Assembly: GCA_024213275.1 (NCBI GenBank)
Contig: JANAVG010000014.1
Location: forward strand, 62,001-126,000
Source: Rossellomorea sp. BNER
GTDB taxonomy: Bacteria > Bacillota > Bacilli > Bacillales > Bacillaceae_B
Reading direction: 5' to 3'
Length of the DNA stretch: 64,000 nt
Part shown: positions 9,239 to 17,754 of the stretch, piece after piece
Layout: every line of letters starts with the position of its first letter
Numbering within the stretch: position 1 is the stretch's first letter
Made by a program: the position numbers and the translations under genes
Notes under the pieces: model-generated
Seen by the model: only the letters and a program-made list of their open reading frames with translations
Database searches by the model: none
Told to the model about the DNA's origin: nothing

Positions 9239-10093
9239 ATGGCATTAGTATCGACTAAAGAAATCCTTCAGGATGCATACCAAAATCATTATGCTGTAGG
9301 TGCATTCGGAGCACATAATCTTGAAATCATTAAAGCTGTTATATCTGGAGCAGAAAAAATGGACGCTCCTGTCATCCTGCAAACGACTCCTGGAACCATT
9401 AAATATGTTGGAATCCATTATATGAAAGCCATGGTTGAGGCAGCAGCAGAAAAGGCTAAAGTACCAATTGCTGTTCATTTAGATCATGGGGATTCCTTTG
9501 ATACTGTAATGAAATGCATTCGTGCGGGTTATACCTCCGTCATGATTGATGGATCGCACTTACCTTACAATGAAAATATTCATCTAGTAAAAAAAGTAGT
9601 GGAAGCTGCTCATGCGGCAAATGTTCCTGTTGAGGCGGAGCTCGGAACGATTGGAGGAGTGGAAGACGACTTAGTGGTGGAGGAAAGCGCAACCCTATAC
9701 ACAGATCCGGAACTGGCAGAACAATTTGTATTAGAAACACAAATTGATTCCTTCGCTCCTGCATTTGGAACGGCACATGGAATGTACAAACAAGAACCGA
9801 AATTACACTTTGATCTCTTAAACGAAATCCACTCACGTACGGATTGCCCACTTGTTATGCATGGAGCGTCTGGAGTTCCGGTTGAAAGTGTTCAACATGC
9901 ATTAAATTATGGAATTGCTAAAGTCAATTTTTCTACGGAGTTAAAAGATGCTTTTGCAGAAGCTTTACGTCAATACATTAGGGAAAATCCGTCTCAAAAT
10001 GATCCACGCAAATACTTTGTGTCTGCTTCAAAGGCTGTCGAAGAAATTGTAGTAGAAAAGATCTCGATGTTACAAAGCCCACTAAAGGTGTAA
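9239..10093 (+). CDS. Class II ketose-bisphosphate aldolase (GatY/KbaY/FbaA type)
   Basis: Zinc-dependent aldolase that splits fructose or tagatose 1,6-bisphosphate into dihydroxyacetone phosphate and glyceraldehyde 3-phosphate. Visible motifs: YAVGAFGAHN at the start, HLDHGDSFD with a zinc His and active-site Asp near 80, EAELGTIGG, GTAHGMYK and MHGASG with further ligands. The length of 284 residues fits GatY/KbaY. The kinase next door and an AgaS-like protein make tagatose 1,6-bisphosphate the likely substrate (inference). I prefer ATG 9239 over ATG 9227, which sits directly on the AGGAG. PfkB starts 4 bp after the stop. Confidence 0.9.
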   Translation: MALVSTKEILQDAYQNHYAVGAFGAHNLEIIKAVISGAEKMDAPVILQTTPGTIKYVGIHYMKAMVEAAAEKAKVPIAVHLDHGDSFDTVMKCIRAGYTSVMIDGSHLPYNENIHLVKKVVEAAHAANVPVEAELGTIGGVEDDLVVEESATLYTDPELAEQFVLETQIDSFAPAFGTAHGMYKQEPKLHFDLLNEIHSRTDCPLVMHGASGVPVESVQHALNYGIAKVNFSTELKDAFAEALRQYIRENPSQNDPRKYFVSASKAVEEIVVEKISMLQSPLKV

Positions 10094-10097
10094 TCCG

Positions 10098-11036
10098 ATG
10101 ATTACGACAATAACATTAAATGCTGCTCTAGATACGACGTATTACCTCCCTTCTTTTACTTTGGGACGAACAAATAGATTAAAGGATTTACATGTTGAAC
10201 CGGGTGGTAAAGGGATTAACGTAGCAAAAGTTCTTTATTCACTTGGAGAAAAGATCATTGCCGGTGGTTTCGTTGGTGGAAGCAATGGTATGAAGATAAC
10301 CGAATTACTAGAGGAAAGAAATATCCCTCATGAGTTTGTAAACATTCAAGAAGATTCCCGAGTTTGTCTGACGATTATCAATGAAGAAATCAAAGAAGAA
10401 ACAGAAATATTAGAACAGGGTCCTACGATAACAGATGAAGAATGGTCTACTATCTGTGATTATGTTAAGAAAGCAGCAACTAAGAGTAAAATCATCACAT
10501 TGGCAGGAAGCCTTCCTAAAGGGGTTCCAGTTGATGGATACAGCCAACTTATTGAAATTATCCAACAAAATGGATCTAAAGCGATTCTCGATACAAGTGG
10601 GGAACCATTACGACATGGTTTAAACAGTGGTCCATTTGCCGTCAAGCCAAATGAACATGAATTAAGGCAATTAATCAATAAAGAGATATTGACTCTGACA
10701 GATGCCATTGACGCAGGTAAAAACTTACTGAAAAAAGGTGTTCAATATGTATGTATTTCCCTTGGTGGTGAAGGAGCCTTACTCCTAAACCAAGAAGAAG
10801 TCTATCATGTAAAAGCGCCTGAAATAGAGGTTGTTAATACCATTGGATGTGGGGATGCCATGTTAGCAGGATTAGCATCAGGTTTTGATAAAGAACTCCC
10901 AATCGAGCAAATCCTTTCCTTAGCAACAGCATGTGGAGCGGCAAATGCCTTACAGCCTTATGCGGGTAAGGTTGATTTAGACGATATAGAACATTTACGG
11001 AAAGATATCGAAGTGTTCAGGTTGAATCACATATAA
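10098..11036 (+). CDS. PfkB-family hexose-phosphate kinase (LacC/FruK type)
   Basis: A 312-residue ribokinase-fold enzyme. PfkB signature 1 is GGKGINVAKVL near residue 36 and signature 2 is NTIGCGDAMLAG near 250 with the catalytic Asp. LacC and FruK belong to this branch and phosphorylate tagatose 6-phosphate or fructose 1-phosphate at the free carbon. Next to a ketose-bisphosphate aldolase and an AgaS-like protein, tagatose-6-phosphate kinase is the likeliest role (inference). Cys replaces the usual Ala in the GAGD anion hole, a substitution seen in this branch. It is translated almost coupled with the aldolase. Confidence 0.88.
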   Translation: MITTITLNAALDTTYYLPSFTLGRTNRLKDLHVEPGGKGINVAKVLYSLGEKIIAGGFVGGSNGMKITELLEERNIPHEFVNIQEDSRVCLTIINEEIKEETEILEQGPTITDEEWSTICDYVKKAATKSKIITLAGSLPKGVPVDGYSQLIEIIQQNGSKAILDTSGEPLRHGLNSGPFAVKPNEHELRQLINKEILTLTDAIDAGKNLLKKGVQYVCISLGGEGALLLNQEEVYHVKAPEIEVVNTIGCGDAMLAGLASGFDKELPIEQILSLATACGAANALQPYAGKVDLDDIEHLRKDIEVFRLNHI

Positions 11037-11059
11037 TTTACTAAAGGAGAATGTCAATT

Positions 11060-12079
11060 ATGTATACGTATCAAGAAATTTTAAATCAAGCAGAGCAATT
11101 ACAAAAAACATATGTTGAGGTAGAAAAACAAACTTTTCAAGACCAGCAATCAGATGTTTATCTTTTTATTGGCTGCGGTACTTCATTTTATCTTGCTTCT
11201 TCAGCAGCCCGTTATTTTCAAACGGTTACAGGAAAAGTAGCTCAAGCTCTTCCAGCTTCTGAAATTTTTATCCATCCCGAATCGTCTATTCTTGAAAAGC
11301 CAAATTACCACGTTATTGCAATATCACGATCAGGGACTACCTCGGAAGTAATAGAAGCCCTTAAATTTTTGCAAAAGCGAGCAAATGTAAAAACACTATC
11401 TGTCACATGTCATGGTGATAGCCCAATGGCAAAGCTTTCAGATCAGACGATATCATTAGATCATATTAACGAAAAAAGTGTAGTGATGACGCAATCCTTC
11501 TCTAATATGCTTTATGCTCTTCAAATCTATGCTGCAAAATTAGTCTCTTCAGTAAAGGATCTACATGAATTAGCAGAAGTACCGAATTTGACAAGTGAAC
11601 TATTAAAAGATTGGGAGAACACAAAAGCTATAACAGATAATCATTCCTATAAACGTTATATTTTCTTGGGCTCTGGAATTTACAATGGTATTGCAAAAGA
11701 AGCAACATTAAAATTAAAAGAGATGACTCAGACAGAATGTGAAAGCTACTCAAATCTAGAGTTCCGTCATGGTCCTATCTCCGTTGTTGATAAATCTACT
11801 GTTGTCGTACTCATGTCGCAATCCAATTCAGATACATTTGATCAAGAGCTAGTTAACGATATTCAAAGATTAAATGGGTCTGTATTAGCTATTGGTCCAT
11901 TCTCTGAGCAATTTTCTGCTAATCACATTATTCAGCTAGATCCAAGTTTATCAGACAGGAATAGATTAGTCCTCTATGTACCGCATTTACAGCTGCTTGC
12001 CTATCACAAAGCGTTGAGCTTAGGCTATAATCCTGATCAGCCTCGTAACTTAACACAGGTCGTAACGTTGAATCTTTAA
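11060..12079 (+). CDS. SIS-domain sugar isomerase/deaminase (AgaS-like)
   Basis: The 339-residue protein has two SIS (sugar isomerase) domains, recognisable by GCGTSFYLASSAARYF, SRSGTTSEVIEAL, GSGIYNGIAKEATLKLKE and EFRHGP. It lacks the glutaminase domain of GlmS. In galactosamine loci such a protein (AgaS) converts galactosamine 6-phosphate to tagatose 6-phosphate with release of ammonia; that assignment here rests on the kinase and aldolase beside it. FrlB-type deglycases are a possible alternative of similar size. I chose ATG 11060, about 10 nt from AAAGGAG, over ATG 11051. Confidence 0.82.
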   Translation: MYTYQEILNQAEQLQKTYVEVEKQTFQDQQSDVYLFIGCGTSFYLASSAARYFQTVTGKVAQALPASEIFIHPESSILEKPNYHVIAISRSGTTSEVIEALKFLQKRANVKTLSVTCHGDSPMAKLSDQTISLDHINEKSVVMTQSFSNMLYALQIYAAKLVSSVKDLHELAEVPNLTSELLKDWENTKAITDNHSYKRYIFLGSGIYNGIAKEATLKLKEMTQTECESYSNLEFRHGPISVVDKSTVVVLMSQSNSDTFDQELVNDIQRLNGSVLAIGPFSEQFSANHIIQLDPSLSDRNRLVLYVPHLQLLAYHKALSLGYNPDQPRNLTQVVTLNL

Positions 12080-12096
12080 TAAGGGAAGTGTATCCT

Positions 12097-13011
12097 TTGC
12101 CTAATCTATTAGTAGCAGATATCGGCGGCACAAAGATTGCTGCAGCATTAGCAGATGTTAATGGGGGAATCAAGCATCAAATACAAGCGAAAAGTGCCGT
12201 CCATGACTCTGAATCCATGTTTGAGAGCCTCTGTGCATCATTCTTTGAACTTCTAACTCATGATGGAAAAAAACGTGAGGATATAAATGTAATTGGTTTA
12301 GGTGTTCCTGGTAAGGTGAATCCGGAAAAAGGCATTGCTATTTATCAAAATAATTTGCCATGGAGGGATTTCCCACTAGCCTCAAGGCTGAAAGAAGTAT
12401 TCCCTAATGCAGAGGTCGTCATCGATAACGATGTGTACTTGGCTGCATATGGAGAATGGCAAGTGAGAAACCTTACACAAGAAACCTTTGTCTATTTCAC
12501 TGTTAGTACAGGAATTTCTTCATGTATTATCAACAAAGGTGAATTTATTCGTGGAGCTGGCATGGCCGGTGAAGTTGGATTGACGATTTTGGAGATAAAT
12601 CACCCCATAAAAACATTAGAAAACCTTGCTTCAGGACCAGCTATCGAAGCAGAGGCAAGGGGACAATTACAGGACCCAACGATAACAACCAAACAGGTTA
12701 TGGAGTCCTATTATCAACAGGATCCCCAAGCAATTGTCATTATTAAAAAATCAGCAAAGCATATTGCTCACGGGCTTCACCAAATATTTTCAATAGTGGA
12801 TCCTCACGTAATCGTAATCGGTGGAGGTGTCATCCATAACCAACCAGTATTCTTAGAATTGATTCGAGCTGAACTTAGAGAACTTGTTCAAAATCCGGTT
12901 CAAGATGGGATTTTTGATCGTATTCATATGAGCCAGTATAAGGGTGAAGCGGGTCTGCAAGGGGCGCTTCACCTTGCTATAAAGCATAATAGGAAAAGTT
13001 CATTTGCTTGA
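12097..13011 (+). CDS. ROK-family sugar kinase with atypical substrate motif
   Basis: The 304-residue protein has the ROK ATP-binding start ADIGGTKIAAALAD, GLGVPGKVNP, and the catalytic Asp in IDNDVYLAAYGEW. It probably phosphorylates an N-acetylhexosamine at position 6 before deacetylation (inference from the locus). The zinc signature CxCGxxGC of NanK/NagK-type ROK kinases is absent, and where GEIGH normally supplies a substrate-binding His it reads GEVGL. It may therefore use an unusual sugar. Start: TTG 12097 with AAGGGA 10 nt upstream is better placed than GTG 12088. Confidence 0.82.
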   Translation: MPNLLVADIGGTKIAAALADVNGGIKHQIQAKSAVHDSESMFESLCASFFELLTHDGKKREDINVIGLGVPGKVNPEKGIAIYQNNLPWRDFPLASRLKEVFPNAEVVIDNDVYLAAYGEWQVRNLTQETFVYFTVSTGISSCIINKGEFIRGAGMAGEVGLTILEINHPIKTLENLASGPAIEAEARGQLQDPTITTKQVMESYYQQDPQAIVIIKKSAKHIAHGLHQIFSIVDPHVIVIGGGVIHNQPVFLELIRAELRELVQNPVQDGIFDRIHMSQYKGEAGLQGALHLAIKHNRKSSFA

Positions 13012-13112
13012 ATATGAAAAAGGATAATCAAATAAAGAGCTAGAATACTAAACTAGCGAGCACGATAAGATGAACCGACCTAATCGTTATGTAGAAAGGT
13101 AGGAACCATCAA

Positions 13113-14597
13113 ATGAAGCCTAATATTGTTCTAATTATGGTTGATCAAATGCGAGCAGATTGTCTAAGTATCCAGGATCATCCAGTAGTGGATACCCCGA
13201 ACCTTGATCAGCTTGCAAGAGACGGTGTTTTATTTAAAAATGCTTATACGGCTACTCCATCTTGTGTACCTGCAAGGGCAACGGTCCTAACAGGAATGTC
13301 TCAAACATCAACGGGAAGGGTAGGATATCAGGATCAAGTTCCGTTTAACTATGAGCATACACTGCCAGGTGAGTTAACCAAAGCAGGTTATCATACTCAA
13401 GCTGTTGGAAAAATGCATGTATACCCGGCAAGAAATCTTTGTGGGTTTCATAACGTCGTTCTACATGATGGGTATTTACATTATAATCGCAATAAAAGTT
13501 GTAATCTGGAATCTGAATCCTTTAACCACACAGGTGACGACTATCTCCCATGGTTGAAGCAACAAGCCGGCTCCCAAGCGGATTTAAACGATTTAGGTCT
13601 TGATTGTAATGCTTCAACGGTTGCGAGACCATGGCATCTACCAGAGGCACAACATCCGACAAACTGGGTAGTAAGTGAATCGATTGATTTTCTTCGGAGA
13701 CGTGATCCTTCCAAGCCATTTTTCTTAAAAATGTCATTTGTACGACCACATCCACCCTTTGATCCGCCACAGGTGTTTTTTGATATGTATAAGGATTTAG
13801 ATCTTCCTGATCCAGCGGTCGGTGACTGGGCAGATTTAGAAGATCAAGAGCGAAACGGATTAAATCCGGTTACATTAAAAGGAAACGTACCAAAGAATCG
13901 ATTTAAACGTGCACAGGCAGCTTACTATGCATTAATTACCCATATTGATTATCAAATTGGACGTTTTATGCAGACCATGGCAGAATACGGGGTAATGGAT
14001 AATACCATCATTCTCTTTGTCTCAGACCATGGTGAATTATTAGGCGACCATAACCTTTTCCGTAAAGGTCTACCATATGAAGGCAGTGCAAAGGTTCCAT
14101 TTATTCTTTCTGACCCCGGAAATGTATTGAAGCTTAAGAAAAACCAGTCAATTGAAGAAGTGGTAGAGCTGAGGGATATCATGCCAACGATACTGGATGC
14201 AGCAAATGTGGATATCCCAAGTAGTGTCGATGGGAAGAGTGTTCTTCCACTTTGCACAGGCGATGCGGTGGAATGGCGCGATTATATTCACGGCGAGCAT
14301 GCCTATGGAGCAGGTTCCCATCAATTCTTAACAAATGGAATAGAAAAATATATTTGGTATTCTCAATCTGGAGAAGAGCAATTATTTCATCTTAAAGAAG
14401 ATCCTAATGAAAAAAACAATTTAGTAGACAAATCAGAATATCAGGAAAGGTTAGTGTTTTGGAGAGAAATCCTTCTAAGAGAATTAAATGGTCGAGAGGA
14501 AGGGTATACAGATGGCAAAAGGCTCATTGCTGGTAAAAAAGCGAAGCCGACTTTGGAGCATTTATTAGCGTCTGTAAACGAAAAGATTTATAAGTGA
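13113..14597 (+). CDS. Type I sulfatase (cytoplasmic), second of two
   Basis: A 494-residue sulfatase of a different subtype from the one at 5343, although its formylglycine cysteine also falls at residue 51 (CVPAR, the CxPxR signature). It starts KPNIVLIMVDQMRADC with the metal-binding Asp and has VSDHGELLGDHNLF later. No signal peptide is present, so desulfation would occur in the cytoplasm after import. The two sulfatases may act on sulfates at different ring positions, such as the 4- and 6-sulfates of N-acetylgalactosamine (inference). AGAAAGGTAGG precedes ATG 13113. A strong terminator follows. Confidence 0.9.
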   Translation: MKPNIVLIMVDQMRADCLSIQDHPVVDTPNLDQLARDGVLFKNAYTATPSCVPARATVLTGMSQTSTGRVGYQDQVPFNYEHTLPGELTKAGYHTQAVGKMHVYPARNLCGFHNVVLHDGYLHYNRNKSCNLESESFNHTGDDYLPWLKQQAGSQADLNDLGLDCNASTVARPWHLPEAQHPTNWVVSESIDFLRRRDPSKPFFLKMSFVRPHPPFDPPQVFFDMYKDLDLPDPAVGDWADLEDQERNGLNPVTLKGNVPKNRFKRAQAAYYALITHIDYQIGRFMQTMAEYGVMDNTIILFVSDHGELLGDHNLFRKGLPYEGSAKVPFILSDPGNVLKLKKNQSIEEVVELRDIMPTILDAANVDIPSSVDGKSVLPLCTGDAVEWRDYIHGEHAYGAGSHQFLTNGIEKYIWYSQSGEEQLFHLKEDPNEKNNLVDKSEYQERLVFWREILLRELNGREEGYTDGKRLIAGKKAKPTLEHLLASVNEKIYK

Positions 14598-14612
14598 AAT
14601 AACTTCCATTCA

Positions 14613-14671
14613 AGGGTTCAGAACTATTATCAATACTAAGTATTGATAAGTAGTTTTGGATCTTTTTTTAT
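14613..14671 (+). terminator. Rho-independent terminator closing the sulfated-sugar locus
   Basis: A perfect 10-bp stem TATCAATACT / AGTATTGATA with a one-base centre (14628-14648), extended on both sides by an imperfect GGTTCAGAACTA / TAGTTTTGGATC pairing, then a run of seven T. Confidence 0.88.
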
Positions 14672-14751
14672 ATTAAGTTTACCTGAACTTGGAGCTAGTG
14701 TTAAAGCCCCTATCTATATCTGGTGGTGAAATTTGTCGAGAAATGTGGATT

Positions 14752-14855
14752 GGTCAATAAATAGTGGGTTTTGGACAAATAAATGGAGTTGCGGACAAAT
14801 TATTGGAGCATTTGGACAAATAATTGACCAAACTGGACAAATAAATGATTCAGGC
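14752..14855. repeat. Phased array of GGACAAAT motifs, period 20-21 bp
   Basis: Five motif starts at 14752 (GGTCAATA), 14773, 14793, 14814 and 14835 (each GGACAAAT), spaced 21, 20, 21 and 21 bp. Most continue as GGACAAATAAATGG. The same motif, again opened by GGTCAATA, makes an exact 21-bp array at 60398-60502. It lies in the 433-bp gap between the second sulfatase and the response regulator. Apart from the terminator and an AT-rich stretch before 15031, I see nothing else in the gap. Confidence 0.85.
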
Positions 14856-15030
14856 GGGAATATTCAGCAGAAGGTGGAGGCTAGTCACTGAAGAAGCCCT
14901 TGTTTTTACATAAAGATTTTTTTAGTAAATGAAAAAGTTTGCCTATATTTAAAACCAATAATATTGCTATTCATCCAAGTGTCTACTATTCTGATATCAA
15001 GCACATTTTTGAATAAAAGTAGGTGGCTTT

Positions 15031-15723
15031 ATGAAAAACATACTAGTTGTAGATGATGATCAACATGTCAGACATATTGTAAGGGACTTATTAGCCAAAG
15101 AAGGGTATCACGTTTTAGAAGCTGAGAATGGGATAAAAGCTCTTGAACTTCTTCAAAAAGAAGATTGTACCCTAGCGATTGTCGATATCATGATGCCTCA
15201 TATGGATGGCTATCACCTTACAGGAGAAATTAGAAAACATTATGATATTCCGGTTATTTTATTAACATCGAAAGGTGAGCTTGAGGATAAGGAAAAAGGC
15301 TTTTCTTCAGGGACAGATGATTATGTCGTAAAACCATTCGAACCCAAAGAGTTATTATTCAGGGTCAACGCGATTTTGCGAAGATATGGGATGGTTCATG
15401 AATCGAGTATAAAATTAGGGAATTTGTATATTGATAAAAAAAGCTATGAAGTGAAAGTGAATGATAAAACCTATCTGCTACCGTTAAAGGAGTTTGAGTT
15501 ACTAGCATTCTTAGCTTCCCATCTAAATCAAGTTTTCTCAAGAGAGCAAATCATCGAGAAGATATGGGGACTAGAATATGAAGGAGATGATCGAACGGTC
15601 GATGTACATATAAAAAGGCTTAGAGGGCGATTTTCCTCCCATCAACATTGCTTTTCTATTAAAACAGTAAGAGGGGTCGGCTACTACATGGAGTTGAATG
15701 AAAATGAAAAGCCTGTACTTTAA
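15031..15723 (+). CDS. OmpR/PhoB-family response regulator
   Basis: A 230-residue two-component regulator. The receiver domain has the acidic pair in LVVDDDQ, the phospho-accepting Asp52 in IVDIMMPHMDG, and the conserved Lys in VVKPFEPKE near 101. The C-terminal winged helix ends with DRTVDVHIKRLRGRF and VRGVGYYME. It starts at ATG 15031 after AGTAGGTGG. The kinase gene overlaps its end, so the two are translationally coupled. No target transporter (BceAB type or other) is adjacent, so the stimulus and regulon are unknown. Confidence 0.93.
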   Translation: MKNILVVDDDQHVRHIVRDLLAKEGYHVLEAENGIKALELLQKEDCTLAIVDIMMPHMDGYHLTGEIRKHYDIPVILLTSKGELEDKEKGFSSGTDDYVVKPFEPKELLFRVNAILRRYGMVHESSIKLGNLYIDKKSYEVKVNDKTYLLPLKEFELLAFLASHLNQVFSREQIIEKIWGLEYEGDDRTVDVHIKRLRGRFSSHQHCFSIKTVRGVGYYMELNENEKPVL

Positions 15724-17077
15724 ATTTGCCGTAACAACGATTTCAATTATGCTGTTGAGTGGACTCATCTCTTTCCTTCTATCTAATTATTATTACCAGA
15801 TAAATTTAAAACAGAAAAATGATGAAAAGATTTCAAACTTTGCCTCAGAGGTTTCCCATTACATTAATCATCATGATGAAATCGATTTAACAAAATACTT
15901 AGAGCACATTGGATTATTAGGCTATCAGATTTATATTGTAGATGAACAAGGAGAAACTCAATTCTTCGGATCTGCCTATCGCGATAAGGATCTACCTGCA
16001 TCCATTGTCGATAAGGTTTTAAATGGAGATACTTATCATGGGGTTAAACATTTCCCACATAACCTATTTGTGACAGGCTTTTTTGCTAATGAGCTTAAAA
16101 ATACAATCGGAGTGCCATTTGAATTTGAAGGGAAGGATTACGCCTTATTTATTAGGCCGGATATTAAGCTGTTTTTTAATGAAATGCATCTATTATTCGC
16201 CTTTATGTTAGCGTTAACGATTGCTTTGAGTATTGTGTTAGTCCTGATTAGTACAAAGTATCTCATTCGGCCAATTAGTAAACTAAATAGTGCTACAAAG
16301 GATATAGCGAATGGGAATTTCACAATATCACTTGATATTACAAGAAAAGATGAAATTGGTGATTTAGCTGCAAGTTTTGACGATATGACAAAGAAATTAG
16401 CCAAAGTAGAAGAGATGAGAAAAGAATTAATCTCTAATATTTCCCATGATATTCAATCACCACTATCTAATATGAGAGGGTATGTTAACCTACTAGATGC
16501 CTCAAGTGCTGAAGAGCGAAGCCATTATATTGAGATCCTAAATACAGAAATCAATCGCTTATCAAGTTTAACCAAACAAATGCTTTTACTTTCGACGATT
16601 GAAAGTAAAAAGGAAATCATGGAAGTAAAGGAATTTGATCTTGGGGACCAATTGAAGAAGGTCATTAGTCAATATCAGTGGCAATTAAGTGAAAAAGGGA
16701 TCATGGTAAGCTATTCATCCTCAAATGTCATGATAAAAGGTGACCCATCACTTCTCTATACCGTTTGGGAAAACCTTCTCACCAATGCGATTAAATACAA
16801 TCATGAATATGGAGAAATTGAGATTGCTGCACAAGAGAAAGACTCTAGCGTTCTCGTTAGTATGAAGGACACAGGGATCGGACTCGAACCTAACCAAGTG
16901 AAAAGGATTTATGACCGCTTTTATCGGGGAGATCATTCCAGAACACCCTCAGTTGATGGAACGGGCCTTGGATTATCGATTGTTCAATCCGTTGTAGAGA
17001 TGCACAGTGGAGAAATTAGTGTAGAAAGTGTCGAAGGAAAAGGAACAGTATTTTATGTTTCCTTGCCTAAGTTGTGA
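15704..17077 (+). CDS. Sensor histidine kinase with HAMP domain
   Basis: Partner of the preceding regulator, about 457 residues. A membrane segment lies near the N-terminus, then an extracellular domain of about 130 residues, a second membrane segment near 165-185, and a HAMP linker. The phosphorylated His is in SNISHDIQSPLSNMRGY, followed by the N box NLLTNAIKYN, G1 box DTGIGLE, F box FYRGDHSR and G2 box GTGLGLSI. It overlaps the regulator gene by about 20 bp. GGAG is 10 nt before ATG 15704; ATG 15698 is also possible. The ligand is unknown. Confidence 0.93.
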   Translation: MKSLYFKFAVTTISIMLLSGLISFLLSNYYYQINLKQKNDEKISNFASEVSHYINHHDEIDLTKYLEHIGLLGYQIYIVDEQGETQFFGSAYRDKDLPASIVDKVLNGDTYHGVKHFPHNLFVTGFFANELKNTIGVPFEFEGKDYALFIRPDIKLFFNEMHLLFAFMLALTIALSIVLVLISTKYLIRPISKLNSATKDIANGNFTISLDITRKDEIGDLAASFDDMTKKLAKVEEMRKELISNISHDIQSPLSNMRGYVNLLDASSAEERSHYIEILNTEINRLSSLTKQMLLLSTIESKKEIMEVKEFDLGDQLKKVISQYQWQLSEKGIMVSYSSSNVMIKGDPSLLYTVWENLLTNAIKYNHEYGEIEIAAQEKDSSVLVSMKDTGIGLEPNQVKRIYDRFYRGDHSRTPSVDGTGLGLSIVQSVVEMHSGEISVESVEGKGTVFYVSLPKL

Positions 17078-17171
17078 CTATAATTCTTCTGGGTCTATTT
17101 TTATTATGAAAATGTTTTCGACCAGGTAATCAAAAACGTGAAATAAAGGAAGATTCCATGATTGTAATATA

Positions 17172-17222
17172 GGTCAGTATAGTAGCTTGAGGTTGATGAA
17201 GCGACTGTACTGGCTATTTTAT
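17172..17222 (+). terminator. Probable terminator after the histidine kinase
   Basis: The stem GTCAGTATAGTAGCTT pairs, with G-U pairs, to AAGCGACTGTACTGGC across a GAGGTTGATG loop, followed by TATTTTATTATTT. The T run is interrupted, so its efficiency is uncertain. Confidence 0.65.
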
Positions 17223-17226
17223 TATT

Positions 17227-17447
17227 TGCTGTTTTCTAAAAGATTGTTTTTTTAAGAACATAAATTTTTGTGAAAAGGTCTTCGCTGCAGGTGCGAGACT
17301 CCTGCGGGGGTAGCGGGACAGGTGAGACCACCTAAGCAGGAGCAAGGCGACGAGGAGGATCACCGCCCGCCCCGCGGAAAGCGAGCATCCTTTCGCTGCA
17401 ACAATCCCCTCCCTTTTCAAATAACAAAAATGTTTACGAAAACAGCC
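17227..17447. mobile_element. GC-rich mobile repeat, family B copy 2
   Basis: A 221-bp element starting TGCTGTTTTCTAAAAGATTG and ending TTTACGAAAACAGCC, so its ends are inverted repeats (GCTGTTTTC / GAAAACAGC). The centre is strikingly GC-rich (GTGCGAGACTCCTGCGG, AGCAAGGCGACGAGGAGG, CACCGCCCGCCCCGCGG), unlike the AT-rich surroundings, and should fold into a strong hairpin. There is no coding capacity. It shows no clear target duplication, unlike the other two copies. The remaining gap up to serC (17448-17681) holds no gene that I can see. Confidence 0.85.
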
Positions 17448-17681
17448 TTTCAATTTAATTACGTTTGTCCGAGAATAATACAAAATTTAAGCTGAAATGG
17501 GATGTTACGGATTATTTTAGACCTATTATTTGTTAACTCTCCTCGAATATTGATTTCCTGACAAAATCCGACAGAAACAATAGTCTTCATAGTCGAGCAG
17601 CAGAAAAAAACATACAAACGCTCCAAAGTCTATCTATTAACAATGAAAGCGCTTCATATATTTCCCCTTAAAAAAGGACCG

Positions 17682-17711
17682 TTGACCTGTCATCAATAGC
17701 TACTTTATAAT
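17682..17711 (+). promoter_or_regulatory. Sigma-A promoter of serC
   Basis: -35 TTGACC (17682-17687), an 18-bp spacer and -10 TATAAT (17706-17711). The start would fall near 17718, about 37 nt ahead of the serC GTG. Confidence 0.75.
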
Positions 17712-17754
17712 GTAAAAATATTCAGACTAAACATACAAAGGTGAGGGATGTTTT

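Noticed and set aside
2..14597. Simple GlcNAc utilisation operon (nagAB type)
   Set aside because: No glucosamine-6-phosphate deaminase nagB is present; instead an AgaS-like protein, a PfkB kinase and a ketose-bisphosphate aldolase occur, which glucosamine use would not need.
17644..17656. CRE-like TGAAAGCGCTTCA before serC
   Set aside because: It is palindromic and close to the CcpA site but one base short of the 14-bp consensus TGWNANCGNTNWCA, and serine synthesis is not an expected CcpA target.
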